NCBI GenBank assembly: GCA_017848965.1
Contig: JAFIHA010000043.1
Span: 153,371 to 217,370, forward strand
Source of the DNA: Dechloromonas aromatica (nom. nud.)
Lineage (GTDB): Bacteria > Pseudomonadota > Gammaproteobacteria > Burkholderiales > Rhodocyclaceae
Reading direction: 5' to 3'
DNA: 64,000 nt
The first letter of the stretch is position 1. Each line of letters begins with the position of its first letter. This document shows, one piece after another, positions 37,873 through 46,312 of this stretch. The position numbers and the translations under genes were made by a program. The notes beneath the pieces were generated by a model, which was not told the DNA's origin, made no database searches, and saw only the letters and a list, made by a program, of their open reading frames with translations.

Positions 37873-38036
37873 TGCCGACCTCCTGTTGCTTCTTCGTTGA
37901 TGCGGGATTTCTCAAGGCGATGGAGAACTTCGCTGTTGAGAGAACGATGGTTTTCGATCGCACTGTTCTGAAGCCAGCGCTTCAGGTCAGGCGGTAGTCG
38001 CACCGGAGTTGGCGTGACTTGTCGTGCATTCTTCAT
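37869..38036 (-). CDS. Arc-like ribbon-helix-helix repressor, 55 residues
   Basis: A short gene beginning MKNARQVTPTPVRLPPDLKR and containing ENHRSLNSEVLHRLEKS, the RHH pattern (strand, helix, turn, helix) of the Arc/MetJ family. Size (55) is close to P22 Arc (53). It starts the operon with the antirepressor and overlaps it (ATGA). By analogy Arc represses its own promoter to limit antirepressor synthesis; that is inference. Confidence 0.82.
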   Translation of the reverse strand: MKNARQVTPTPVRLPPDLKRWLQNSAIENHRSLNSEVLHRLEKSRINEEATGGRQ

Positions 38037-38072
38037 GGCTTGTCGTGCTCCTATGTGATGGCGTGTAGATCA

Positions 38073-38101
38073 ATAGTAGTACGCACTTCGTATCATCGCA
38101 A
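38073..38101 (-). promoter_or_regulatory. Promoter for the arc-antirepressor operon
   Basis: On the minus strand TTGCGA (38096-38101) and TACTAT (38073-38078) are separated by 17 bp; transcription would begin near 38066, 30 nt before the Arc-like ATG. The -35 lies inside the repeat region that is the probable operator. Confidence 0.68.
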
Positions 38102-38141
38102 GTGGATAGCATGGAAAAATATCAAGTGGCGAGTATCATCG
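38090..38141. promoter_or_regulatory. Operator-like repeats between the divergent repressors
   Basis: GTATCATCG occurs at 38090-38098 and 38133-38141 and CAAGTGG at 38099-38105 and 38123-38129. The order is GTATCATCG-CAAGTGG, then CAAGTGG-GTATCATCG. These direct repeats overlap the arc promoter and sit directly upstream of the Mnt-like start. They are candidate Arc/Mnt operators by position and analogy to P22 Pant/Pmnt. Confidence 0.55.
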
Positions 38142-38147
38142 GTCGCC

Positions 38148-38417
38148 ATGAGCACAGAAAAGCCGCCCTTCCCAAGTCGCGTAGCAGACCAGTTTGTGGT
38201 TCGCTTCCCTGACGGCATGCGCGACCGCATCCGCGAAGCCGCCGATGCCAACGGCCGCTCCATGAATGCGGAGATAGTCGCCCGCCTTCAGACGAGCTTT
38301 CATCATGACGATTTGGACAAACAGCCGGACTTGATCGAGCTGACCAATATGGTGACTCGGCTACTCAACTCGCTCGACGACATCAAATCGTTGCCAAGGA
38401 AGAAGGAAAGCGAATGA
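38148..38417 (+). CDS. Mnt-like ribbon-helix-helix repressor
   Basis: This 89-residue protein has an RHH domain (QFVVRFPDGMRDRIREAADA, then NGRSMNAEIVARLQ) very close in pattern to P22 Mnt (ANGRSMNSEL), plus a C-terminal helix (LIELTNMVTRLLNSLDDI) that could form Mnt-type tetramers. It diverges from the Arc-like gene. It likely maintains repression of the antirepressor promoter in the lysogen. The start is the ATG at 38148; earlier in-frame codons lie in the operator. Confidence 0.82.
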   Translation: MSTEKPPFPSRVADQFVVRFPDGMRDRIREAADANGRSMNAEIVARLQTSFHHDDLDKQPDLIELTNMVTRLLNSLDDIKSLPRKKESE

Positions 38418-38764
38418 ACCGGATGATCATTGCCGCCCTGCTCTGCCTTGTCGCCGCGCCAGTGATGGCCGCCGACAACTTCGCCGAGTGCATCATTGCC
38501 AAGATGCCGGGCGTGCAGAACGACATTGCAGCAAACGCCGTATTTCAGGTGTGCCAATCGAACAATCCGACCGGGTTCGTTTCTGTGCAACAAGGGGCCG
38601 GGATGGGTTTGTTCTCGCCGTCATCCGCTGAATGCGTCGCAAAGAATGCATCTGACACGAAGAGCTACAGGGCAGCATATCTAATCGGGATTGCCTGTAG
38701 AAAGCTATACGACGCGCCATCTGTTGATTGGGAAAGGGGTGAAATCACCCCTCCCAAGAATTAG
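38414..38764 (+). CDS. Secreted small protein in the prophage repressor operon
   Basis: A 116-residue protein with a clear signal peptide (MIIAALLCLVAAPVMAADNF, cleavage near 20). The mature part has four cysteines (Cys26, 47, 74 and 95), suggesting disulfides in the periplasm. It overlaps the Mnt-like gene (ATGA), so it should be expressed from the lysogen. No family recognised. Position suggests a lysogenic-conversion or superinfection-exclusion role, which is inference. Its stop overlaps the convergent late gene by 4 bp. Confidence 0.8.
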   Translation: MNRMIIAALLCLVAAPVMAADNFAECIIAKMPGVQNDIAANAVFQVCQSNNPTGFVSVQQGAGMGLFSPSSAECVAKNASDTKSYRAAYLIGIACRKLYDAPSVDWERGEITPPKN

Positions 38765-40089
38765 GATTTTTCAACCCACTTTGATCCGTCCCATACCGCA
38801 ACGCGGTCGCCCACCTTGGACGTTGTTCCAACCGGCCGGTCTGGCGCCACACTCTGCGGACGAATGGTTTTCCCTGTGGCTGGATCGACAGCAACCTCAA
38901 CCTTGTTTCCATTCGCGTCTTGCTCGGTTAAGGTCAAGAATCGATCTCTGACCCCAGGGGCTTGATCCAGCCTTACCCCGGCCGCCGCCGCCATTGTCCT
39001 GGCTCGAGCAATAGCGTTCTGGTCGCCGCTCTCAATCGCCTTGGCAAGATTGTCCTGTGCTGACTGCTGGCGCTGCATGGCAGATTTCTCGAGGCCAAAC
39101 CGCTGGTTCTCGATTCCCAGCCGCCCGATATCCAGGCCTAGGCGGGCATCGTTCCGCTGGCTTTCCATGTCCTGGCCGCGCAGCGTCAGGCCGAGCTTTG
39201 CCGCTTCCGCCGCCTGCCCGATGTCCTGGCCGCGCCGTTGAAGATCTAGCCCGGCGGCAATGCCCTGCTGGCGCATGCCCTCGACAGCGCGCTGCGTGTC
39301 GGCACCGGTAAGCGCGCCAAGGGCGGCAGCGGACGCCGACCGCTCGCTGCGCTTGCCGTACTTGATGCCAGACATCAGGTCATCGATCCGGCTGTTCATC
39401 CGCATGCGCTGCATGTCGGCGTTGTCGCGTTCTGCCTGATCGGGAAGAATGCCGATCCCGCCTTGCGGCTGGGCGTCGATCAGCTGCTTGGTGACGGCGT
39501 TCGCCTTCGCCTGGCGGGCAAGGCCTTCCGGCATGCCGGCGGCGATCCCTGGTACTGAACCTCCGGCATTGACTGCGCTGAACGGCGTACTGGTGATCCC
39601 TTGCGATGCAGCCTGCGCGCCGTAGCCTGGCAAGCCGGATGCAATTCCCGGTTGCTTCAGGCCTTCAACCGCTTGATTCACGTTCGACAGGTTCGTGTAG
39701 AGCGGCGACGACAGGCCGTTGCCGGTGATCCTGGAAATTCCAGGCTCGGATGTCTTGGCGATGTCGTAGGGCTTCTGGCCGACCGGGTTCCATTGCTGCA
39801 GTCCAAGCTTCGGCAGGTTTGCATCAATGGCCTGGCGCGTCGTCCTGCCCTCGTTGCCGTATCCAGGCAGTCCGAGGCCGGACGCCGCTGCCGGCTGGCC
39901 GGGCTGAGCCACCGGCTTCGGCTTGGCCGCTCCGGAGTCATAGGCGGCTTGGTCTGCAGCAGGAATGTCGGCCTGTTTCGCGGCGCCGAATCCAGTGCCG
40001 GTTGCGCGAGACAGGCCTTGGGCAACAGTCCTGACAGGCGTGTCCTGATTGATTGCGTTCTTCCAGTCTTCGAGAATTGTGAATGCCAT
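38761..40089 (-). CDS. Phage virion-associated protein, Gln/Ala-rich (unknown)
   Basis: A 442-residue protein not recognised. The first 200 residues are low-complexity Gly/Pro/Ala (QPGQPAAASGLGLPGYG; GLPGYG recurs near 150). Residues 230-370 are strongly helical and Gln/Arg-rich (GMRQQGIAAGLDLQRRGQDI, LTLRGQDMESQRNDARLGLD), a probable coiled coil. The C-terminus has a beta segment with VAVDPATGKTI. GAGG precedes the ATG. Motif copy B lies 35 nt upstream. It is likely an internal or ejection protein by context. Confidence 0.7.
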   Translation of the reverse strand: MAFTILEDWKNAINQDTPVRTVAQGLSRATGTGFGAAKQADIPAADQAAYDSGAAKPKPVAQPGQPAAASGLGLPGYGNEGRTTRQAIDANLPKLGLQQWNPVGQKPYDIAKTSEPGISRITGNGLSSPLYTNLSNVNQAVEGLKQPGIASGLPGYGAQAASQGITSTPFSAVNAGGSVPGIAAGMPEGLARQAKANAVTKQLIDAQPQGGIGILPDQAERDNADMQRMRMNSRIDDLMSGIKYGKRSERSASAAALGALTGADTQRAVEGMRQQGIAAGLDLQRRGQDIGQAAEAAKLGLTLRGQDMESQRNDARLGLDIGRLGIENQRFGLEKSAMQRQQSAQDNLAKAIESGDQNAIARARTMAAAAGVRLDQAPGVRDRFLTLTEQDANGNKVEVAVDPATGKTIRPQSVAPDRPVGTTSKVGDRVAVWDGSKWVEKS

Positions 40090-40124
40090 AGTTCAACCTC
40101 TTTCGGTATGTAGATGCTGGCATG

Positions 40125-40136
40125 CCAGCCAGTATT
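40125..40136 (-). promoter_or_regulatory. Phage repeat motif copy B
   Basis: AATACTGGCTGG on the minus strand, 35 nt before the ATG at 40089 and 9 bp after the stop of the upstream gene. It is followed by GCATGCCAGC, which can fold with it into a short hairpin (GCTGGCATGCCAGC). Confidence 0.55.
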
Positions 40137-40145
40137 CGGGGAGGA

Positions 40146-41168
40146 TTACTCCTCGCGGCTGACATTGACGTTGTAGGAACTGGAATGCCGCGTTCCGCCA
40201 TCGAGGGAAACGTTCAGGTTGTTGTAGAGCGCTGCGGTCATCTGGGCAATTGCCTGCGCTTCAGCCATCAGGGCTTTTACGCGCTCTGTCATTGTCGCTA
40301 TTTTTGCCGCCTGGTTCTTGCTTGCCACATCTAGGTCAGACGTTGCGTTGAACTGAGCCACGCGACTGGAAAGCTCTGCCGCGGCAATGTCGGCCCGGTA
40401 GAAATCAGCCGCTGACCGAATCAGTTCGTTCTGCACCCCGGTGATCTTCACCGCCTCGCCCGGTGACGTGGCAAGCGTCTGGATATAGGAAACGGTCGAT
40501 GCCATTGCCGACTGGCGAAGCCCGAGCAACTGAGTGACCGAAAACTGCTGGAAGTCGAGCGCCAGCTTCGACAGCGCCCGGGACGATGCGGCAATCTCGC
40601 CCTGTGCCTTGCGCTCGATCTCGATCACCGCGCCGGAAGCCTGGCCGGGAGGCATCGGAAAGCCGCGCGCAGCGAATGAAGCCAGGACAGAGGATTTCGC
40701 CCGTTCCGCATCATTGAGAATCCGCGTCCGGTCGTCCTCGAAAACCGCGTCACGAACTGCTGCCGGAATTCCGGAATCTGCCGGGTTGTCGATAGCTTCC
40801 TGCAGCCAGGTCTGTGCCGCAGAGAACCCTTCCGCCTCGTTCGGGAAGTGCGTGCCGATGAAGACGGTCATGCGCGCCGTCAGCTCGTCCATCATTGACT
40901 GATACTGCGACTCGTACAGCGTCACCGAATCATCAACGTTTGCTGGAATATCAATGGCAGGAGCAGTGATTGACGGAGCGGAAATGTTCGCCTGGTCGGC
41001 AATCTGCGGCGCGCTGCTCGGGTCGATATCAGACTGCGCCGCAGCCATCTTCGTTGAAAACTGTATCGCCTTGGCGTCTGCTGCCGTCCAGGTTGTATCG
41101 ATGATCTGGTTGAGCAATATCAGCGGAGACGATGCATTGTCCGGATCAACGGTAGTTCCAAAAGCCAT
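40146..41168 (-). CDS. Phage structural protein of unknown function
   Basis: A 340-residue mostly helical protein, starting at the ATG at 41168 with GGAGG upstream. An Ala/Pro-rich region (PSITAPAIDIPANVDDSV) is followed by long helices (ESQYQSMMDELTARMTVF; RALSKLALDFQQFSVTQLLG; KAQGEIAASS). Such proteins in related phages sit between tail and ejection genes. Not matched to a family here. It is coupled to the upstream gene. Confidence 0.7.
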   Translation of the reverse strand: MAFGTTVDPDNASSPLILLNQIIDTTWTAADAKAIQFSTKMAAAQSDIDPSSAPQIADQANISAPSITAPAIDIPANVDDSVTLYESQYQSMMDELTARMTVFIGTHFPNEAEGFSAAQTWLQEAIDNPADSGIPAAVRDAVFEDDRTRILNDAERAKSSVLASFAARGFPMPPGQASGAVIEIERKAQGEIAASSRALSKLALDFQQFSVTQLLGLRQSAMASTVSYIQTLATSPGEAVKITGVQNELIRSAADFYRADIAAAELSSRVAQFNATSDLDVASKNQAAKIATMTERVKALMAEAQAIAQMTAALYNNLNVSLDGGTRHSSSYNVNVSREE

Positions 41169-41170
41169 GG

Positions 41171-42754
41171 TCAAATCCTCCTGTTCGATGCGACCGGCGC
41201 GAATTCGACGCTGGCCAGGGTAAAGTCGGCGCCGTCGTCGCCAATCAACGAGATCCGGAACCAGTTGTCACGAAGGCCTTTTCCTGGATCGACGCGATGA
41301 ATATCGAGCGAGTCCGGCGAGAACGACCGCGCTTGGTAGTCGTAACTTTCGTTTTTTGCGCCAACCCTGATCTTCAGCGCATCACCACACTGCGCGCCAA
41401 GGTAGATTGCCGGCATCCGCTTTTCCGCGGAGGTACCGAAGTCTTCGAGTCCGAAATCGACGCTGTACGTAACCTCGCCAAGCGATCCGATTGAATGAAA
41501 TCCATCCGGCGCCGTTGCAAATCCACCGCGGAAAGACGTGAAATCGAAGTCTTCGTAGCGGGTCGCTGCGCCGTTCCCAAGGTTGATGCACCAGCCACAG
41601 GAAACCACGCGGTCGCGTCGGTCGGTTGTGAGCACAAGAGACGCCCCGCTCGCCGGCAGCGCGCCGACATCGACCGCGCCATCCATCGGCAGCGACACCT
41701 CGCCGCCCGGGTTGAGGATTGCGAATCCCTTCGTCGAGAACCAACCGAACACCGGGCGATCTGGATGCTCGAACTCTGTCCCTGGAACGGCGCCAAATTT
41801 TCCGACCAGACGAAAAGCGATTTCCTGACCATCAAGATCACGACCGGCGATGTAGTAGGTGTGCGTGGCTGTGGCCACATAGATTCCGTCCTGCGCGCCG
41901 GCGGCGCAGGTGATGTCGGCCGGGAACGGAATGACGCCGCTGGCGGGCCGGTAGTAGCCGTAGCGATACGGCTGGCTGAAATAGAGACGGTTTCCTGACA
42001 CCGAGCACAGCCGGCCGTTGAATTCGAATATCCGGCTTCCTGCCGGAAGCGGCGCCTCATGTTCTCGAATCGACTGCTGACCATCGGCCGGCGTAGCCAG
42101 GTCGATCGATGCATCGCCAACAGGCTGCGAGGTGTGAAGCATTGGAACGTCGCCGTCGTTGCCGGTGAGATAGACGTTGATCTTCACCGCGCCCTCTGGT
42201 GCCGTCGGAAGCGTGACGCGCACCCCGCCGCCAGCGACATCGATCGCACCCATCTCCGACAGGGCGCCCTCATGCTCGTCGTCAGAAAACGAGATTGCCA
42301 CGCCGTAGCGCCCGGCGCTCAGCCCGCCAGCGATGTCGGCCAGGGCCGGGGCGCTCGGCGCCGGCAACGCCCACGGCACGATTGCACCGGCGCAATTTCG
42401 CCTCAAGCCATCGGTTCCGTTCGACAGGTACAGTCGGCCATCTGCGACCTCGGCATAACTCATGCGAGAGTTGCTTTCCAGAATGCGCTCGAGCGCCATC
42501 GATCCGCCGGGAAGACCCACGACGTAGAGGGATGACGATAGGACAGCAAGCCCATCGAACAACGAATGAACGCCAGCTATTTCGGCGACAAGTTCGGAAG
42601 CAATGCGTCTGCACAGGGAGCCGTCATTGTCGATGTCGACATTCACCGCATCGGCAAGATATCGACCGGACTTGTCCGGTGTTTTTACCGATAGTGACGT
42701 TGCCGGCAGCCTGTTGTTGATCCCGAGAAAGGCGGGGTAGCGGATGGGTTTCAT
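41171..42754 (-). CDS. Phage tail accessory, beta-propeller-like protein
   Basis: A 527-residue beta-rich protein with repeated short strands and motifs such as LFDGLAVLSSSLYVVG, FNGRLCSVSGNRLYFSQPYRYG, GIYVATATHTYYIAG and CGWCINLGNG, consistent with a propeller-type tail hub or stabilisation protein (P22 gp10-like role). The family is suggested by pattern, not proven. It is coupled to the 761-residue protein by a 1-bp stop/start overlap. Confidence 0.6.
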   Translation of the reverse strand: MKPIRYPAFLGINNRLPATSLSVKTPDKSGRYLADAVNVDIDNDGSLCRRIASELVAEIAGVHSLFDGLAVLSSSLYVVGLPGGSMALERILESNSRMSYAEVADGRLYLSNGTDGLRRNCAGAIVPWALPAPSAPALADIAGGLSAGRYGVAISFSDDEHEGALSEMGAIDVAGGGVRVTLPTAPEGAVKINVYLTGNDGDVPMLHTSQPVGDASIDLATPADGQQSIREHEAPLPAGSRIFEFNGRLCSVSGNRLYFSQPYRYGYYRPASGVIPFPADITCAAGAQDGIYVATATHTYYIAGRDLDGQEIAFRLVGKFGAVPGTEFEHPDRPVFGWFSTKGFAILNPGGEVSLPMDGAVDVGALPASGASLVLTTDRRDRVVSCGWCINLGNGAATRYEDFDFTSFRGGFATAPDGFHSIGSLGEVTYSVDFGLEDFGTSAEKRMPAIYLGAQCGDALKIRVGAKNESYDYQARSFSPDSLDIHRVDPGKGLRDNWFRISLIGDDGADFTLASVEFAPVASNRRI

Positions 42755-45039
42755 CAGATTTTCTCCGTTCTGATTCGCTTCTTCTTCCTGAAGAAGATCG
42801 GCGCAACAAACCGTTTCGGGTATTCGTAGGGCGTTGAGTTTGGAAAACCCGGATCGATTGCCAAGATCGTTCCGTCAGCTTTTGCGTGGTACAGGCCCAT
42901 GTTCTCCGCGTCAGCGTATGAAAACGGAGCGTCTGCAGGGCAGATGACGAAATGATCACCGGACTGGTGCGCTGCCATCAGGAAGTATTCTGGAAAGGCT
43001 TCACGGACGCCTGCGGCATCAACGGTTACAGGAGAACTTGTTGCGCCGCCTTGTGGGTACGACGCTGCCGGGGTAACACCGGTTATTGATGGCTCGCCGA
43101 CTTGAAACGATTTCCCAGCAAGACCGCGAGCGTAGTCGCGCGGCCCTATAATCCATGCGTCGTGGCGAAGTTCAAAGCTCCAGATGCGCTGCTCGGCGAA
43201 ATCCTCGGTATTCACGATGGAGTCAGCTATTTCTCCGCCATCGCTAGGGGGTATAGATGAGTATGAGTCTGCGATGTAGTTCAGCGTGACGACTTCTCCG
43301 TAAATCGGATTAACCGGGGCGGTAACAACCACAGAATGCGAACCAAGCGCGTAACTTGCCTGAGTTCCGCCAGGGAAAAACCAGGAGCATCCATCTACCG
43401 TTGTGGTTGTTGCTGTTGATGTGTAGATCATCTCCCCGCTTGGCAATATCAGCCCCGCTGACGCGCTTGATGTTGTGGTGCTCGTCTGCTCTGCCTCGAT
43501 TACCATGCCGGATTTTCGACTGATGTTCGTTTGGTTGAGCCAGCGAAATACAGAAGCGTCTTCGCTTAGGCACGAAAAACCGACCTCTGTTGGATGGCCG
43601 GAGCTGAATCCACCGAGTTGCCCGCGAGAAATCGCCGCGGCCTCTTCTTCGGTGTACGACCCGCCGCCTTTTCCAGACCAGTCTATCGCCATGATTGCGT
43701 CTATGTTTTGCTGATGCGCAGCAGATGTGTCTATCGTCAGGATTTCATAGTTCGCCGGCTCTCCGATGCGCTCTTGTCCTGTTACTACACGGTGAAACGC
43801 ACCAAAGCGCCACAGTTTCTTTAGTGTGTCTCCGGCGTAGTCAATCGCAATGCATTTCTTCTCTGACTTGTAGAGGTCGTTATCGAACACAAGCGTCGGG
43901 ATTTCGTCGCGTAGTTTTGTTGTTCCTCCACCCGGAAGAGGAGAGTAGACAGCATCTGATCCGCCAATCGTATTTGGCGTCTCGGTATAGCCGTAGGCGT
44001 CAGCCTCGTCCTCAGACATTGCAAGCCCAGGTACTGCGAACCGGCGAATTACCATGCGCCCTGTAGCCCCGACTTTCCCAAGCGCAGCGATCTCTGTGGC
44101 CGATCCGTTGATAACAGGCGGGTGTGACAACGTGAAAACTGATTCGTCGAGCTGTGATGTTGAGGCAATGATGTCCCAATCTTCGCAATACGACCCCGTG
44201 TCTCCGGGCGCCGCCTGCCCAACTAGGCGCGCAGTCGTTCCGTCAGTTACCAAGGCCATCACTCGCCACGCCGGGTTTCTTCCCGGGAAGGTATGCCACG
44301 TCGCTGCGGCGCACAGTACCCACTGCCCTTCCGTTGCCGCGTAGTCCACCGTCTTTACCCGGAGAACACCGCGCTCCTTCCATTCGTAACGCCATGTCCC
44401 GCCAAGCTGAAGCACCTTTTCGCCATCGAGATATACCGACGGGAAACGATCGGCGAGCGTGTGGTAGCTGTTCGGAGCGTAATGAGGGCCGTAGAACGGC
44501 TCCGAATTGTTCGGCTCGCCATCTTGCGTGTAGCGCCCTCCGCAGCGGGCGGTGCTCCACGTAACGGTAATGTTGTTCGGGTCGTCCGCGCCGGCCGCGG
44601 GGAACCAGTCTAGATTGCCGCGGTGATGCGTGCGTTTTTCCTTCATGACCGAAATGTCTGCCAATCCAGAGGACAACCACAACTCTTTCCTCGGGTTTTC
44701 CGGAACGCCGTATTCAGGGAGAAGCTGCGTTCGGTCAGATGGCGGCCTGTAAAACCCGCCCCAACCAGGATTTAGTCCAAGTGATAGGTCACTGTACCCA
44801 ATAACAGGGTATGCCTGAAACACATGCCTGATGTCGGTATCAAGCCGGTCCTCTTCGCCGGTCGTGACGAATTGCGGGAATCCGCCGCGAGTCTTGAGCA
44901 TCGTCTGAGAACCGTCGCCATTGACTCGGTAGCTTTTTTGGAATCCGGAAACGTCAACGCCTTCCATCATCTGGCGCTCGTTTGCCCGGCCTGATGGCGG
45001 GCCGATCCTTGTCGGCAGGTTCTTTTTGTCGTCAGCCAC
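42754..45039 (-). CDS. Large phage virion protein, unknown
   Basis: A 761-residue protein, beta-rich with many Tyr, Trp and Gly (GWGGFYRPPSDRTQLLPEYG, EPFYGPHYAPNSYHTLADRF). The start is a GTG at 45039 with GAGGGG upstream. No enzymatic motif is visible. It sits between small proteins and the propeller-like protein and is probably a tail or adsorption component. Local base composition is visibly more A/T-rich than the surrounding phage genes. Confidence 0.7.
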   Translation of the reverse strand: MADDKKNLPTRIGPPSGRANERQMMEGVDVSGFQKSYRVNGDGSQTMLKTRGGFPQFVTTGEEDRLDTDIRHVFQAYPVIGYSDLSLGLNPGWGGFYRPPSDRTQLLPEYGVPENPRKELWLSSGLADISVMKEKRTHHRGNLDWFPAAGADDPNNITVTWSTARCGGRYTQDGEPNNSEPFYGPHYAPNSYHTLADRFPSVYLDGEKVLQLGGTWRYEWKERGVLRVKTVDYAATEGQWVLCAAATWHTFPGRNPAWRVMALVTDGTTARLVGQAAPGDTGSYCEDWDIIASTSQLDESVFTLSHPPVINGSATEIAALGKVGATGRMVIRRFAVPGLAMSEDEADAYGYTETPNTIGGSDAVYSPLPGGGTTKLRDEIPTLVFDNDLYKSEKKCIAIDYAGDTLKKLWRFGAFHRVVTGQERIGEPANYEILTIDTSAAHQQNIDAIMAIDWSGKGGGSYTEEEAAAISRGQLGGFSSGHPTEVGFSCLSEDASVFRWLNQTNISRKSGMVIEAEQTSTTTSSASAGLILPSGEMIYTSTATTTTVDGCSWFFPGGTQASYALGSHSVVVTAPVNPIYGEVVTLNYIADSYSSIPPSDGGEIADSIVNTEDFAEQRIWSFELRHDAWIIGPRDYARGLAGKSFQVGEPSITGVTPAASYPQGGATSSPVTVDAAGVREAFPEYFLMAAHQSGDHFVICPADAPFSYADAENMGLYHAKADGTILAIDPGFPNSTPYEYPKRFVAPIFFRKKKRIRTEKI

Positions 45040-45271
45040 AATTGCCCCTCGTCGTCAGCGACAGCCTTGCTGCCACCTCGACTGAAACAATAAGGCCTGA
45101 TTTCAGAGAAAGCCTGCCGGACGCTTGCAGAAACTTTCCGGTTGTAGATGACAGCGAAAGCCGTCCAGTGACTTTCCTTTCTTCGTCGGTTTCTGCGACA
45201 GGTCCCGGTCCAGAATCTCCGCAGTCGAAGATGTCTGGATCGAAAAGATCGATGTCGAAGACGCCGCCCAT
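45032..45271 (-). CDS. Small phage protein with GRLSL repeats
   Basis: A 79-residue protein with an acidic N-terminus (DIDLFDPDIFDCGDSG) and three repeats of (G/A)RLSL spaced by about 17 residues (VTGRLSLSSTTGKF, ASGRLSLKSGLI, AARLSLTTRG), likely beta-strands. It overlaps the following gene by 8 bp. Not recognised. Confidence 0.65.
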   Translation of the reverse strand: MGGVFDIDLFDPDIFDCGDSGPGPVAETDEERKVTGRLSLSSTTGKFLQASGRLSLKSGLIVSVEVAARLSLTTRGNCG

Positions 45272-45730
45272 TTACGCAGGCTCGATTCCAGAGTACGCGA
45301 TCCATATCGCCTGACCGTAGACCGTTGATGGCGGGTCAGATGCAACACCGGATTCATTCAGCAGCGTGATTCTAGATACGTATTCGTCATCTTCGACAAG
45401 ATACACGTCGTCCTCAATAGAAAACCTCCATCCGCTCGGTAACGGCGAATGCGGCACGAGAACAGTCTGGCCTTGATCAAAGCCATTGACGCATGATGCG
45501 GAAAAAACCGATCGTTCATAAACCGGCCCTAGGGTTGTATAAACGCCAACAGAAACACGGGATGCAGTTTCCCCGAAAAACGTTGCCGATCCGGTACCGA
45601 TTTGGAAATCCCATGCCCCAAGAACCATTGAAAACCCAACGGCCAACATGTGGTCGGCGTTCCAGGCTTGACCTGACACCTTGCCTTCCTTCTGCGTCAG
45701 CTCCTGTGCGGTAGAAGCGTGCTTGATCAT
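45272..45730 (-). CDS. Phage protein of unknown function
   Basis: A 152-residue beta-rich protein (AWDFQIGTGSATFFGETASR; GWRFSIEDDVYLVEDDEYVSR). The start is the ATG at 45730, coupled to the upstream gene by TGATG; a GTG at 45733 is possible. Its stop is adjacent to the next ATG. Probably a small virion or tail-attachment protein; nothing more can be said. Confidence 0.65.
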   Translation of the reverse strand: MIKHASTAQELTQKEGKVSGQAWNADHMLAVGFSMVLGAWDFQIGTGSATFFGETASRVSVGVYTTLGPVYERSVFSASCVNGFDQGQTVLVPHSPLPSGWRFSIEDDVYLVEDDEYVSRITLLNESGVASDPPSTVYGQAIWIAYSGIEPA

Positions 45731-46131
45731 CACAGCCTCACGTAGCCGGCAACCAACTCAACAGGAGCTCCTGCCACGATGCCGAGCGTCGTCAGCTTCG
45801 CGAAACCGCTTCCACCGACAGACGATACATCCGTGTCGATCACTACCGCCCCGTCGCCATCGACCCAGCGCATCCAGCGACAGATTCCTGTTGCGAGGCC
45901 ATTGGATGCATCCACCGCGGAGATCAGAAGGCGGCCGTTGGCGTCCGTCGTCCATGCATCAGGATCGAGAGCAAACTCGAACAGCTTGGTCTCGGTCGTG
46001 ACGCCAAGGTCGGCTGGCATTTCTCCGGTGTATCCCATAACCTTCGGCGTGCCGACACCTTGTGAAAGTGGCGCCTTGAAAGCGGCGACAGCACCCGCGG
46101 CACTGGCAGCGGAATTGATGATGTACTGCAT
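45730..46131 (-). CDS. Phage protein of unknown function, downstream of motif C
   Basis: A 133-residue beta-rich protein beginning MQYIINSAASAAGAVAAFK, with a strong AAGGAGG before its ATG and motif copy C 30 nt upstream. Its Gly/Val content and size fit a small decoration or fibre-associated protein, but no family is recognised. Confidence 0.68.
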   Translation of the reverse strand: MQYIINSAASAAGAVAAFKAPLSQGVGTPKVMGYTGEMPADLGVTTETKLFEFALDPDAWTTDANGRLLISAVDASNGLATGICRWMRWVDGDGAVVIDTDVSSVGGSGFAKLTTLGIVAGAPVELVAGYVRL

Positions 46132-46161
46132 TGTGGTCCTCCTTTGGGAAATTCTGCCTCC

Positions 46162-46173
46162 CCAGCCAGTATT
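46162..46173 (-). promoter_or_regulatory. Phage repeat motif copy C
   Basis: AATACTGGCTGG on the minus strand, preceded by GT (GTAATACTGG), 30 nt before the ATG at 46131. It overlaps the last two bases of the upstream gene stop. Downstream is GGAGGCAG. Confidence 0.55.
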
Positions 46174-46312
46174 ACGATGACAAAAGCGCCAGCGCCTCAG
46201 ACTCGGTGATGTCGAGGTCGTACAGCGTGGCGATGTGACGGGCGAAGATCGGGCCGTAGGTTGTCGCGGCGAAGCGCGTGGGAATGAAGCGGTTTGTGGT
46301 GATGGTGATCAT
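46172..46312 (-). CDS. 46-residue phage protein
   Basis: A short frame MITITTNRFIPTRFAATTYG ending ESEALALLSS, starting at the ATG at 46312 that overlaps the stop of the preceding gene (ATGA). An upstream extension in frame overlaps the other gene and is unlikely. Unknown function. Confidence 0.6.
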   Translation of the reverse strand: MITITTNRFIPTRFAATTYGPIFARHIATLYDLDITESEALALLSS

